Below, piece after piece: positions 20,065 to 28,994 of a stretch of DNA of 38,126 nucleotides. The notes beneath the pieces were generated by a model. The model had not been told where the DNA came from and did not search any database. It was given only the letters and a program-made list of their open reading frames with translations. Source of the DNA: an uncultured Bacilli bacterium (GTDB lineage Bacteria > Bacillota_I > Bacilli_A > RF39 > UBA660); assembly GCA_944329365.1 (NCBI GenBank), contig CALVIC010000012.1, positions 1-38,126 on the forward strand, in the 5' to 3' direction. The position numbers and the translations under genes were made by a program. How positions within the stretch are numbered: position 1 is the stretch's first letter; every line of letters begins with the position of its first letter.

Positions 20065-20826
20065 ATGTTGCAGCACGTTTTATCAAGTATGAATGAGGTA
20101 ATAAGCAATAACTATGACTCATCACATAAAGCTCTTGATATTGTAAGTGGTGATCGCAAGGAAGCTGACATTATATCTTTAGAAGATGGAATCGTTGAAA
20201 CCGTTGTCAACAACACCAAAGGTCCAAACCATAATTCCAAAGGCCTCGCAACCTATGGTAACTTTGTAAAAGTTAAACAAACAAATGGAAAAACAGCCCT
20301 TTATGCGCACCTTAAATATAACTCAATCAAAGTAAATAAAGGACAGTATATAAACAAAGGGACGGTTATTGGAACCATGGGTGAGACTGGCAACGCCTAC
20401 GGCCGACACCTTCACCTTGAAATAGCAAACGAAAATGGAACCAAAGAAAATCCAATCGTCTACTTACAAACCCCAAGTGAAGAGCAAGATGAACAACCAG
20501 AAGAAGCTAAACAAAGCTCTCAAACTCCTTCTCTTGAAAATACCGAAACAACCTCAACCACCCCACAAAACGTTGAAATTGATTCGAACTCCAATTCAAA
20601 AATTTCTACTTACCAAAATACAAACACTACCACAATCTATTTAAGCAATCAAAATTATAAACACGGATCAATTGTCGATGCTTTAAAACAAATCGGTATA
20701 AATAGTTCATATAGCTATCGAAAAAGTTTAGCTCAAAAAAATGGTATTGAAAATTACCACGGTTCATACTCACAAAATGTCAAAATGTTAAACCTTTTAA
20801 AACAAGGTAAACTAATAAAAGCCTAG
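20065..20826 (+). CDS. M23 peptidase, phage-lysin-like, without signal peptide
   Basis: 253 aa. The LytM/M23 zinc metallopeptidase domain fills residues ~5-135: ligands His21 and Asp25 in HKALDI, His82 in LYAHL, and His115/His117 in GRHLHLEI, with GxTGNAYG just before. A Ser/Thr/Gln/Pro-rich linker (~136-190) follows. The C-terminal ~60-residue module (SIVDALKQIG, YRKSLAQKNGI, QNVKMLNLLKQG) resembles a module I recall at the ends of phage endolysins. No signal peptide or membrane helix is present, as in endolysins released by holins. The strong AGGAGGTGA at 20041-20049 is ~16 nt from the ATG, with an in-frame TAA directly before the ATG, so no longer N-terminus exists. Likely a domesticated phage lysin. 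Confidence 0.85.
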   Translation: MLQHVLSSMNEVISNNYDSSHKALDIVSGDRKEADIISLEDGIVETVVNNTKGPNHNSKGLATYGNFVKVKQTNGKTALYAHLKYNSIKVNKGQYINKGTVIGTMGETGNAYGRHLHLEIANENGTKENPIVYLQTPSEEQDEQPEEAKQSSQTPSLENTETTSTTPQNVEIDSNSNSKISTYQNTNTTTIYLSNQNYKHGSIVDALKQIGINSSYSYRKSLAQKNGIENYHGSYSQNVKMLNLLKQGKLIKA

Positions 20827-20847
20827 AACTCAGGCTTTTATTTTTTT
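20815..20847. terminator. Convergent terminator between the M23 gene and the ASCH gene
   Basis: A perfect 10-bp stem (20815-20824 with 20832-20841) has a 7-nt loop and a T-run to 20847. Stop codons of both converging genes (20824-20826 and 20830-20832) lie within it. Confidence 0.85.
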
Positions 20848-21237
20848 AGAATTTATTATACAATCTGTCAGTTTTAAATACCTATCACTATAAGCATAAG
20901 CTTGAGGTGGATTAAAACCATAATCTTCCTTTAAAACTTTTAAAGGAATAAACTTATCTAACTTATAAACTTCTTTTATCTCATACGCATATTTGCTCTT
21001 TTTATTCCCTCTATTAAACTCATCATTTCCTACTCCCTTTTTTACTATTTTATTAGGGTATTTTATAATCTCACCTATCTTAATTACATACCTAAGCTCA
21101 CAAGTTGGAAAAGATTCGTAGACAAACAAAGTGTCAACTCCCTTTTTCGGAACGTAATTTCTAAACTCATAAGTCTTCTCACCCTTAATTATCTTATTTA
21201 AATGAGTAGGCTTAATACTAATATAGATTGCCTTCAT
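20830..21237 (-). CDS. ASCH/PUA-like domain protein
   Basis: 135 aa. The N-terminus (MKAIYISIKPTHLNKIIKGEKTYEFR) carries the ASCH-fold signature of a ligand-binding beta-barrel with 'GxKTxExR'. Later parts are KSKYAYEI and FNPPQAYAY. ASCH and PUA-like proteins bind RNA or modified nucleosides and are proposed to act in RNA metabolism or translation-linked regulation; no specific partner is evident here. The upstream neighbour, a coiled-coil protein, lies 9 bp away on the same strand, so they are likely co-transcribed. The stop codon lies in the convergent terminator. Confidence 0.8.
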   Translation of the reverse strand: MKAIYISIKPTHLNKIIKGEKTYEFRNYVPKKGVDTLFVYESFPTCELRYVIKIGEIIKYPNKIVKKGVGNDEFNRGNKKSKYAYEIKEVYKLDKFIPLKVLKEDYGFNPPQAYAYSDRYLKLTDCIINSKKIKA

Positions 21238-21246
21238 AAAACCACC

Positions 21247-21939
21247 CTATTTTAACTTTAACAACTTCTTAACCTTTTGAACATTTCTATTAACTAATTT
21301 AGATAATAAAGGTTCATCTGAAATAGCGCCTTTGTTATACTCATCTATTGCCTCTTTAATTATCAAATTATAATGCTCTTTAGCAGTATTAACTTTCATA
21401 TCACGATTTTGTCTTATTTCAGAAAAATCTCTATCTATCTCATCTTTAGCTTCTTTATACCTCTCAAAATAAGGTTTAACCTTATCATCATATTCCTTCT
21501 TTACCCGGGAAATCTTATCATTGTATTTTTTTCGTATTTCATTCATCTTACGTTTTCTCATAATATATATACTGTCTCTTAAGTAACTGTATTCTTGATG
21601 ATTCAAAACAAATTCAATTTTATTTTTAAAATATTCATCTGCATATTCTAAAACTTTTTCACGCAAATCATTTATGCGCCTACTTTTTTCAGATAAAGTC
21701 CTTCTCGCACATCTCTCCACCTTATAATATTCTCTTTCGAGAGGTTTTACCCTTCGAACATATTTCTCTATAAGTAACCTCTCTTTTTCTTTAAACTCCT
21801 TATCTGCCTCCGCACATGCCTTATCATAATCCTCTTTTGCTGAAGAAGAAGCACTTTCAAACCTGTTTTTCCTCATATCCATTTCCATTATACATTCCTC
21901 AAGTTCATTGTGAAACGTCGAACCATTATAATTTTCCAT
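21247..21939 (-). CDS. Coiled-coil protein of unknown function
   Basis: About 230 aa, almost entirely charged helix rich in Lys, Glu, Arg and Asp, with heptad-like stretches from residue ~20 to ~205 and a basic C-terminus (KLVNRNVQKVKKLLKLK). No signal peptide, membrane segment or catalytic motif is visible. The second ATG (21939) is preferred because the AAAGGA ribosome site is too close to the first (21945). It sits 9 bp upstream of the ASCH gene, and the two look like a pair. Function unknown. Confidence 0.75.
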   Translation of the reverse strand: MENYNGSTFHNELEECIMEMDMRKNRFESASSSAKEDYDKACAEADKEFKEKERLLIEKYVRRVKPLEREYYKVERCARRTLSEKSRRINDLREKVLEYADEYFKNKIEFVLNHQEYSYLRDSIYIMRKRKMNEIRKKYNDKISRVKKEYDDKVKPYFERYKEAKDEIDRDFSEIRQNRDMKVNTAKEHYNLIIKEAIDEYNKGAISDEPLLSKLVNRNVQKVKKLLKLK

Positions 21940-21998
21940 ATTCATTTCCTTTCTGAGTACCTTCTATTATATACCAAAACTGAAAAAATAAAAAATAA

Positions 21999-23039
21999 TT
22001 ATTTAACTGGACTTTCAGTAATAATTATTTTTTTACTATCTAAATTAACTAAAACCTTACATCCTATAGGTAAAATACACATAGGAGCAGTATGACCAAA
22101 ATTGACATTGTACAAAATTGGTAAATTCTTTTTTAAAGCTTCCAAAGCAATTACCCTTTTAAAAACTTCCTTATATTCCTCATAATATTTTTCGTTACTT
22201 GGCTTTCCAACAATAATCCCACTTATTTCATCGATAATCCCCTGAGCAACCAAATTTCTAAGTAAATACTTAACCGTATCAGGTTCTGGTTCATCTTCAC
22301 TAGTTTCTAAAAATAAAATTTTATTCTTCCACTCATCCTTTTTCGGCCAAACATCAGTACCTGCAATCATCTGAAAAACATCTATACATCCTCCGAGTAA
22401 TTCTCCGCTGAACTCTCCTTTTCCCTGCAAAACCTCAAAACCGTGTTCTTCAACATTCATGTTCCTTAAAATGTTATCATTTTCTTCATTTGACCAATCT
22501 AAAAATTCACTTGTCCACTCTGAACTAGATTCTATTGAAATATTATTTTTTCCTTCAAATAAAACTTCATTTATATACTTTACTGTATAATCGTGCATTT
22601 TATTATTTTCTCCAAATTCACTAAGAACAGCTGGACCATAATACGAAATAAGACCCGCTTTATACATCATAAAATGATTAACCGTTGTATCAGAATAACC
22701 CATAAATATTTTTGGATTATTTTTAATAACTTCATAATCGATATAAGGTAAAAGTCTAACCGTATCATCACCACCGATAATTGAAATAATTCCCTTAATT
22801 TCTTTATTTTTAAAAGCCTCCATCAAATCAGAAGCTCTTGCCTCTGGATGCTTATCTAAATATTCACTACCCTTTAATGCATTAGGCATAACTATAACCT
22901 TTAATCCAAAATCATTTTCTAATCTCGCCTTACCAAGTAAAAACTTATGTAGATATTCTTTATCTCCAGCCATTCCACTGGATAAACTCACAAGAGCAAT
23001 CGTATCACCTTTATTTAAACGCCTAGGTTTTATCATCAT
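21999..23039 (-). CDS. S66 serine peptidase, MccF-like (LD-carboxypeptidase family)
   Basis: 346 aa with the family's Ser-Glu-His triad: Ser116 in MGYSDTT, Glu245 in LFLETSED and His316 in NFGHTAP. The spacing is very close to that of E. coli MccF. The 'GGDDTVRLLPYID' block (~89-101) is also family-typical. A Trp in a middle loop (DWSNEEND, ~182) matches the position where MccF has a substrate-contacting Trp, as I recall it. MccF cleaves the aminoacyl-nucleotide amide of microcin C; relatives cleave tetrapeptides of recycled peptidoglycan. The ATG overlaps the stop of the upstream S51 gene (ATGA), so they are coupled. Both neighbours upstream are damaged while this gene is intact. Confidence 0.9.
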   Translation of the reverse strand: MMIKPRRLNKGDTIALVSLSSGMAGDKEYLHKFLLGKARLENDFGLKVIVMPNALKGSEYLDKHPEARASDLMEAFKNKEIKGIISIIGGDDTVRLLPYIDYEVIKNNPKIFMGYSDTTVNHFMMYKAGLISYYGPAVLSEFGENNKMHDYTVKYINEVLFEGKNNISIESSSEWTSEFLDWSNEENDNILRNMNVEEHGFEVLQGKGEFSGELLGGCIDVFQMIAGTDVWPKKDEWKNKILFLETSEDEPEPDTVKYLLRNLVAQGIIDEISGIIVGKPSNEKYYEEYKEVFKRVIALEALKKNLPILYNVNFGHTAPMCILPIGCKVLVNLDSKKIIITESPVK

Positions 23040-23712
23040 CTCACCTCAAACTTTCTAACCGGATTAAAAGTATCTAAAGATTTATTTTCTCTATTATAGA
23101 CAATAAGTCCACCATCGTATATCGCATAAACATCCTTTTTACATTCTAAAGCAACTTTCTCTAACTTATTTAAATAATTTTTATTGTTAATCGTATGAAC
23201 ATCGATATAAAAATTATCATCGATTAAACCAAAACCATCATAAAAAGCAAAATATTTATAATAATTATTTTTAGCCGTAATAAAATATCTTCTAAGTTGC
23301 AGTTCACATCCCGCACTTTCACCAATAACTATCTTTTTAGTGTATTTTAATACATAAAGTAAATCCTTATCGTGAACCACCTTACTAAACATCATTTCAG
23401 GATTTCCACCCGGTAAAAATATAACATCCACATCTTCTAAAATTTTTAAAAGTTCATCTCTAGACTCTCTATAACAATTACAAATTATAATATTCTCATC
23501 TCTTATATCAAGCATCTTTACGCGCCAATATATCTTTGATATCTATTAGTATCTTTTGAAAAATATTCATTATCAAACCTTTCTGCATCAAGTTCAGTAG
23601 GAAAAGCCCAAGGTAAAATAGCAACCTTATAATCATCCTTAATATATTTCTTTATTACATCTTTGTGATTATCAACACCTTTTGGAAAATCACTAAAAAG
23701 TAAACTATACAT
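23036..23712 (-). pseudogene. Frameshifted S51-family peptidase (peptidase E-like)
   Basis: Two adjacent frames make one S51 protein. Codons from 23712 give MYSLLFSDFPKGV... to YQRYIGA and then TAA (23518-23520). From 23515 the other frame continues MLDIRDEN..., FLPGGNPE, the nucleophile elbow IGESAGC (Ser68 of this part) and a His in IDVHT. At the join the sequence GGCGCGTAAAG would read IG-VK-MLDI if one 'GC' were removed, so a 2-bp duplication explains the break. Alternatively the second part is restarted at the ATG two bases after the stop, but it would lack the N-terminal strand of the fold. An intact S51 relative lies at 25462-26130. Family members cleave Asp-dipeptides or, in cyanophycinases, beta-Asp-Arg polymer. 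Confidence 0.75.
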
Positions 23713-23721
23713 AAATCACCT

Positions 23722-25389
23722 CTACATTTTTTCTACTGTTTTAACTCCCAAAATACCAAGTCCATTAGTAATTACTGTTCTTAAACATTTAAGTAATCTA
23801 ATTCTAGATTTTCTTAAATCATCATCTTTCTCTTTAATTATATTAACATGATCATAAAACTTAGAAAACTCCTGTGCTAAATTGAATAAATATTTAGTCA
23901 AATGAGCTGGCTCTTTAGTTTTTAATAATGATTCAATAAGTTCTGGGAATTCATACATTTTTTTAATCAAGTGTCTTTCAATATCATTTTCGAATTTTAT
24001 ATCATTATCTAAAGATTCATTGCAATTTCTAAGTAACGAATTAATTCTAACCAAACTGTATAAAATATATATTCCAGACTCTCCTGTAAAACTAACAGCC
24101 TTATTTAAATTAAAATTAACAATCTTTCCTCTAGAAACATTAAGCATTGTAAATTTAATACAGGCATTTCTTAAAATTTTTAAATTTTCTAATGAAATTT
24201 CACTTTTTCTCTTTAAAAGTTCTTCATTTAATGTGTTTGTAACCTCACGCATAAAATCAGTAACCAAAACAACTGTCCCATTAGAAGTACTCATCTTATC
24301 TCCTTCTAAAAGCACATATGAATAACTTACAAGTTCTGGTGCTTTATATCCTAAAATATCCATTACAGCCGCAATTTGACTCATATAAACAGCTTGATCT
24401 TCTCCCAGTACAATAATATTGTTTTCAGAATTTTCTTTCATCTTATAAATTGTATAAGCAATATCCTTAATTGGATATAAAGATGTATTATTTGAACGTG
24501 TTAAAACTAAAACTGGATTTTTAGTTGGAATATCGTAACCAGATAAATCAACATAACATCTGCCAAGCTCATCTTTATGAAGTTTTCCCTTTTTATCAAT
24601 TAATTTTAATATTTCAGATAAATAATGACCATAAACATAATCAGATTCATGTGTAAAAAAATCAAAATGAATATCTAACTCGTCAAATATTTTCATCTGT
24701 CCACCAACACATTTGTCCGTTATATCTTTAAACATCTTAATTGTCTCTTCGTCACCTGATTCAGCCTTTTCAAGCAAATCAAATGCCTCTTGCTCAGTTA
24801 ATTCATCTTCCTTAGCTTGCTTTGAAATTTTCACATATGTATCAAGCACTGATGAAAAACTATCATCTTTTAATCCGTATCTTGAAACACCAATTACAAG
24901 TAAAGCTATTTTTTTACCTAAGTCATTTATAAAATAATGTCGCTTAACATTATACCCAACAAAATCATATAACCTATATATAAAATCACCTATCAAACTG
25001 TTTCTTATTCTCCCAATATGTGGTTAAGCATTTGGATTAATTGAAGTATGTTCAATAAGTAATGACTTCCCTGCACCCTGATTAAATGAACCATATTTTT
25101 TTTGTTTATCTTCTATTTCCAAAATTACATTTTTTGTAAACCTATCATAATTTAAATAAAAATTTACATATGGACCAACAACTTTAATATCAGAAAAAAG
25201 ATTGTCCTTATCATCAAAATTATCCTTAATATAATCAGCAATCTGAATTGGATTTTTATAATTATTATCTCTTAAATTAGAGCACTGTACACAATAATCA
25301 CCAAGTTCCATCTTTGGTGATTCCATAACAATGACATTCTTGTTTGTATCAAATAATTCTTTTATTCCACTTTCAATATAATCTTTCAT
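23722..25389 (-). pseudogene. argS: Arginyl-tRNA synthetase interrupted by an in-frame stop
   Basis: One continuous frame of 555 codons spells an ArgRS. The N-terminal additional domain occupies residues 1-105, then LLIEHTSINPNA, then TAA at 25024-25026, then PHIGRIRNSLIGDF, the class I HIGH-type motif. Next come the catalytic fold (FINDLGKKIALLV; NNTSLYPIKDIAYTI), EGDKMSTSNGTVV (KMSTS loop), and the all-helical anticodon-binding domain to the end (FSKFYDHVNII). In intact ArgRS the stop position carries a Lys or similar (NPNKPxHIGH), so one A-to-T change of AAA is enough. Everything else reads intact. The two halves would need separate translation from a TTG at 24996, which would lack HIGH. 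ArgRS is essential, so this is either a second copy, a sequencing error or a very recent mutation. Confidence 0.85.
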
Positions 25390-25461
25390 CTCTAAAACTC
25401 CTCTAGAAAAAAATCATAACAATTTTTAATATTAATAAAAACACAAATTAATTTTTTTTGA

Positions 25462-26130
25462 TTACTCATTGATTATATCAACTTTCCCATCAACAAACTT
25501 ATAACATGTATTCACATAACGAATATCTTCATTACATATTCTAATAGCCGAATTGTTTGGAACTCCTATTATTTCATGACCTTTTGAATTTGTAAGTGCT
25601 TCATTAATTTGTTCACTATTATTTATATCAAAATGAGGATCAATAGTAATATTTGTAATTCCAAGTCCATCATAAAATAATGACTTATCATAATCATCGT
25701 CTTTTGAATAATATGATATTTTTCCTAAATTCATCGCTCCCGCACTAGTGCCTAAAATAATTCCGTTGAACTCTTTTAACAACTTATCATATCCATTATT
25801 ATTAATATATTTAATTTGTTCAAAAGGATCACCGCCTAGAAAATATAATACATCTGAAGACTGTATAAATTTACTTCCAGTTTCTATATCTACGCGGTTA
25901 TCCAAAATATTAAACGTTTCTATTTCAGAAATCTCTCTTAAAAAATTTTTCACTCCTATAACTTGTCCGTTACCATTTATATACATATCATTTTTGGCAA
26001 ACGAATCTGGTGAAGAAACAATAAATGTTAAACTTTTAGTACCCTTTAAATCATTTTTCAACTCGTTTCTAATTTTTTCATCAAATCCATTTACTTTATC
26101 AGGTCCACTCATTAGATATATTATTTTCAT
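25462..26130 (-). CDS. S51-family peptidase (peptidase E/cyanophycinase-like), intact
   Basis: 222 aa. It has a Rossmann-like N-terminus, the FLGGDPFEQ loop (~97-105), the nucleophile elbow ILGTSAGAMN (Ser129), and His166 in IDPHF, where this family places its catalytic His. Peptidase E members hydrolyse N-terminal Asp-dipeptides; cyanophycinases and other relatives act on different amides, so the substrate is open. The ATG follows AAGGAG, and the gene has its own promoter. It lies 72 bp upstream of the broken argS, and a second, frameshifted member of the same family lies on the other side. Confidence 0.85.
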   Translation of the reverse strand: MKIIYLMSGPDKVNGFDEKIRNELKNDLKGTKSLTFIVSSPDSFAKNDMYINGNGQVIGVKNFLREISEIETFNILDNRVDIETGSKFIQSSDVLYFLGGDPFEQIKYINNNGYDKLLKEFNGIILGTSAGAMNLGKISYYSKDDDYDKSLFYDGLGITNITIDPHFDINNSEQINEALTNSKGHEIIGVPNNSAIRICNEDIRYVNTCYKFVDGKVDIINE

Positions 26131-26144
26131 ATTTTGCTCCTTGT

Positions 26145-26173
26145 ATAATATATTCAGTAATAAAATCTTACAA
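26145..26173 (-). promoter_or_regulatory. Promoter of the S51 peptidase gene
   Basis: TTGTAA (26168-26173) and TATTAT (26145-26150) on the minus strand have a 17-nt spacer. The ribosome site follows about 10 nt later, giving a short leader. Confidence 0.65.
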
Positions 26174-26210
26174 TTTATTTATATTTTATAGTATATATTC
26201 ATGACTTAAA

Positions 26211-27650
26211 TCACCTACTATATTTTTTTATAAGTTTCTTTGCTTTAACCGTTTTAACTTTATCTCTCCACTCGTCATTTGGTAAAGATTTATCATTTGT
26301 AATTATTTTAACTCTATCTCTATTTTGTAAAATTGTATCCACTGGAACATATGCATCGTTAACCGTCGCACTTACAATAGTATTTCCAATATCTGCTCCC
26401 AGTTTATACGCAAAATCGATTGGCGTACTTCCGGCTGGAAGTTCAACTACATCACCCTTATAAGTATAAACATAAATCGTCTTATTAAAAAGTTCTCTTT
26501 TGACGTTTTTTACAAACTCCGCATTATCGTTAGTTAAATAATCAATATCCTTAATAGTTTGGAAAAACGGCAGTTTATTTTTAAGATCCTCCTGCATCTC
26601 GTATTTCGCATTGTGTTTTTTAATATCCCAGTAAGCCGTAAGTCCATAATTATCTATTTTTTCCATATCGTAAGTTCTTATTTGAAACTGAACTAAATGT
26701 CCCTCATATCCAAAAACTGTCGTATGAAGTGACCGATACATATTAGTTTTAGGAAGCCCAATATAATCTCTAAATTTACTATTAAGCGGGGCAAATTCAT
26801 TATGCACAAAACCTAATGTCCTATAACAATCATCCACACTGTCTGTCATTATTTTAATCGCAAGTAAATCGTGAATATCGCTCATTTTCTTACCCTTAGA
26901 AAGCTTTTTATAAATTCCATAAATACTCTTTATTCTTGTCATATAATCAAACGGAATACCATGTTTATTTAAAATAGCAGTCATATCTGAAGCCATCTCT
27001 TTAGTAATCTCTGTCGCCTCAGGATTCATCTCACTAATCTTATCCTCAATACTCACATAAGCATCATTTTTTAAATAATACAAAGCCAAATCTTCAAGCT
27101 CTGATTTTATCTTATAAGCTCCCAAATTATAAGCAAGTGGAACAAATATTTCCATCGTCTCTAAAGCATTCTCTTTCTGTTTAAATTCGCTTTTATATTC
27201 TAAAGTTCGCATATTATGAAGTCTATCAGCAAGCTTAATAATTACAATTCTCACATCTTCCTGAAGACTTGTAATAATCTTTCGCGTATTAGTCGCAACT
27301 TGTTCTTCTCTAGAAGAAAAATTCATTTTACTTATCTTAGTAACCCCATCTACTAACTTTGCGATAGTCTCGTTAAAATCAGCCGCAATTTTTTCCTTGC
27401 TCATACTAGTATCCTCAATCGTATCGTGTAAAAGACCCGCACATATCGTATCTGCATCAGCCTTCATTTCCGATAAAATAAAAGCGACAGAAAGCGGATG
27501 GACAATATAATCCTCACCACTCTGACGCTTTTGACCAGCATGAAACTTATTCGCACAGAAAAATGCCTTAGATATAAGTTCTAAAGATTCATCATCGTTT
27601 ATATAACTCTTAACGTTATCCATTAAATCTTCATAAGTAACCTCTCTCAT
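26211..27650 (-). CDS. Rel/SpoT family (p)ppGpp hydrolase, C-terminally truncated, synthetase site altered
   Basis: 479 aa. The HD hydrolase domain is complete: His51 (VHPLSV), LLHDTIEDT (His75, Asp76) and LADRLHNM (Asp142), the metal ligands of Rel hydrolases. The synthetase fold follows (RIKSIYGIYKK, HDLLAIK, FRDYIGLPKTNMYRSLHTTV), but the catalytic Glu of the E-x-Q-I-R-T motif is Gln (VQFQIRT, Gln321), and AAHW is TAYW. The TGS domain (~391-454) is followed directly by the stop, so the helical, zinc-finger/RIS and ACT domains (~240 aa) of ribosome-regulated Rel are missing. It is probably a hydrolase that cannot sense the ribosome (inference). The start at 27650 follows GGAGAGGGCGAG; a longer reading overlaps the leader. 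Confidence 0.9.
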   Translation of the reverse strand: MREVTYEDLMDNVKSYINDDESLELISKAFFCANKFHAGQKRQSGEDYIVHPLSVAFILSEMKADADTICAGLLHDTIEDTSMSKEKIAADFNETIAKLVDGVTKISKMNFSSREEQVATNTRKIITSLQEDVRIVIIKLADRLHNMRTLEYKSEFKQKENALETMEIFVPLAYNLGAYKIKSELEDLALYYLKNDAYVSIEDKISEMNPEATEITKEMASDMTAILNKHGIPFDYMTRIKSIYGIYKKLSKGKKMSDIHDLLAIKIMTDSVDDCYRTLGFVHNEFAPLNSKFRDYIGLPKTNMYRSLHTTVFGYEGHLVQFQIRTYDMEKIDNYGLTAYWDIKKHNAKYEMQEDLKNKLPFFQTIKDIDYLTNDNAEFVKNVKRELFNKTIYVYTYKGDVVELPAGSTPIDFAYKLGADIGNTIVSATVNDAYVPVDTILQNRDRVKIITNDKSLPNDEWRDKVKTVKAKKLIKKYSR

Positions 27651-27744
27651 AATCTCGCCCTCTCCCCTAAGTATATTAATCATAAGTTTACTCTTTTTTT
27701 ATTCTGAATTCAAGAGATTATGATAAAATTACAATCATTTCATT

Positions 27745-28941
27745 CTATTCTTCAAGTAACCAGTCGATAACATTTTTATGAATTATACCATCACGTGACA
27801 AGTCAAATTTATCCATCGTAAGTACATATTTCGGAAAATTATCCTCAATTTTTTTATAAACACCAAACTCTCTATCGATAACCCTTTCATCAGAAAGTAC
27901 ATAAGCCACTTGAATATAAATCTTCTCATTAAAACGTGTTGCCACAAAATCAACTTCAGCATTTTCTGCATTACCAATATTTACATTATAACCTCTTGCC
28001 AAAAGTTCGTTGTAAACGATATTTTCCAAATAAGCACCTATTTGTTCTCTTTTACCCTCACTCAGAATATTAGTAAAACCCAAATCAGTTAAATAATACT
28101 TATATTTACCTGTAAGAATTCTTTTTCCTCTTATATCATATCTTTCTGCCTTTGAAATTAAATTAGCTCTTATAATATAATCTAAATAATTATATAAAGT
28201 TTCTAAAGAAACATTTCTAGATTCACTTTCAAAGTATCTCTTTAAATTTTCAGGAGAAAAAGTCTGTGATGGAGTCGTCAAAATATATGTCACAATTCTA
28301 TTAAGTAAATCTATATCTTTAATATTAAATCTTTTTATAATATCCTTTATAACTATCGAATCATAAACATCTTTTAAATAAATTTTCCTAGACTCATCAT
28401 CAGTCTGCATAAACCTTTGAGGAAGCCCTCCCCATTTAATATAATCAGAAAACTCATTTTCTTGCCCTTGCCTATCACTGATATTTAAAAGTTCACAAGC
28501 CTCCTTAAACGTAAAAGGTGTAATTCTAAAACTTACGTATCTTCCAGCAATATGAGTTGCCAAATCACTAGAAAGCAAATCACTATTTGAGCCCGTAATA
28601 AAAATAGAAGTATTTTGTGTTGCTCTAAATGAATTAATAACTTTTTCCCACTTATCCACATTTTGAATTTCATCAAAGAACAAATAATATTTTTTACTAT
28701 CGATTATTTTTCCTTTTACATAATCATTTAATTTTTTAGGATCAGTATATTCATCATAATCAAAATCTTCAAAATTAATATAAATAATATGTTTATCATC
28801 AATTCCCTTTTCTCTAAGTTCATCGATAATCTGATTTAAAATTACCGATTTACCAGATCTCCTAATACCAATCAAAACCTTAATTAAATCTTGATCATAA
28901 AATGGTCTTATTTGTTTCAAATATCTTTCCCTTATTACCAC
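27745..28941 (-). CDS. DUF4143-type AAA+ ATPase
   Basis: 398 aa. Walker A is GIRRSGKS at ~25-32, Walker B is YYLFFDEIQN, and the sensor region is SIFITGSNSDLL. Then comes FRITPFTFKEA, a linker and winged-helix region, and the C-terminal nuclease-like DUF4143 part (GAYLENIVYNELLARGYNV ... EVDFVATR). These proteins are widespread, multi-copy ATPases of poorly known role. The NAEVDFV segment resembles the PD-(D/E)xK-like core seen in relatives, but no activity is established. The GTG start at 28941 lies between AAGGAG and an in-frame TGA upstream. It has its own consensus promoter. Confidence 0.92.
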   Translation of the reverse strand: MVIRERYLKQIRPFYDQDLIKVLIGIRRSGKSVILNQIIDELREKGIDDKHIIYINFEDFDYDEYTDPKKLNDYVKGKIIDSKKYYLFFDEIQNVDKWEKVINSFRATQNTSIFITGSNSDLLSSDLATHIAGRYVSFRITPFTFKEACELLNISDRQGQENEFSDYIKWGGLPQRFMQTDDESRKIYLKDVYDSIVIKDIIKRFNIKDIDLLNRIVTYILTTPSQTFSPENLKRYFESESRNVSLETLYNYLDYIIRANLISKAERYDIRGKRILTGKYKYYLTDLGFTNILSEGKREQIGAYLENIVYNELLARGYNVNIGNAENAEVDFVATRFNEKIYIQVAYVLSDERVIDREFGVYKKIEDNFPKYVLTMDKFDLSRDGIIHKNVIDWLLEE

Positions 28942-28965
28942 AAACCATCATCTCCTTGTGCCTAT

Positions 28966-28994
28966 ATTATAATATTATATTTTTAATTTGTCAA
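28966..28994 (-). promoter_or_regulatory. Consensus sigma-A promoter of the DUF4143 gene
   Basis: TTGACA (28989-28994) and TATAAT (28966-28971) on the minus strand have a 17-nt spacer. The -35 overlaps the U-run of the upstream terminator. Confidence 0.85.

Noticed and set aside
25462-26130. Calling the intact S51 gene a cyanophycinase
   Set aside because: Only the shared Ser elbow and His are visible; length and context do not separate it from peptidase E, and no cyanophycin synthetase is in the window.
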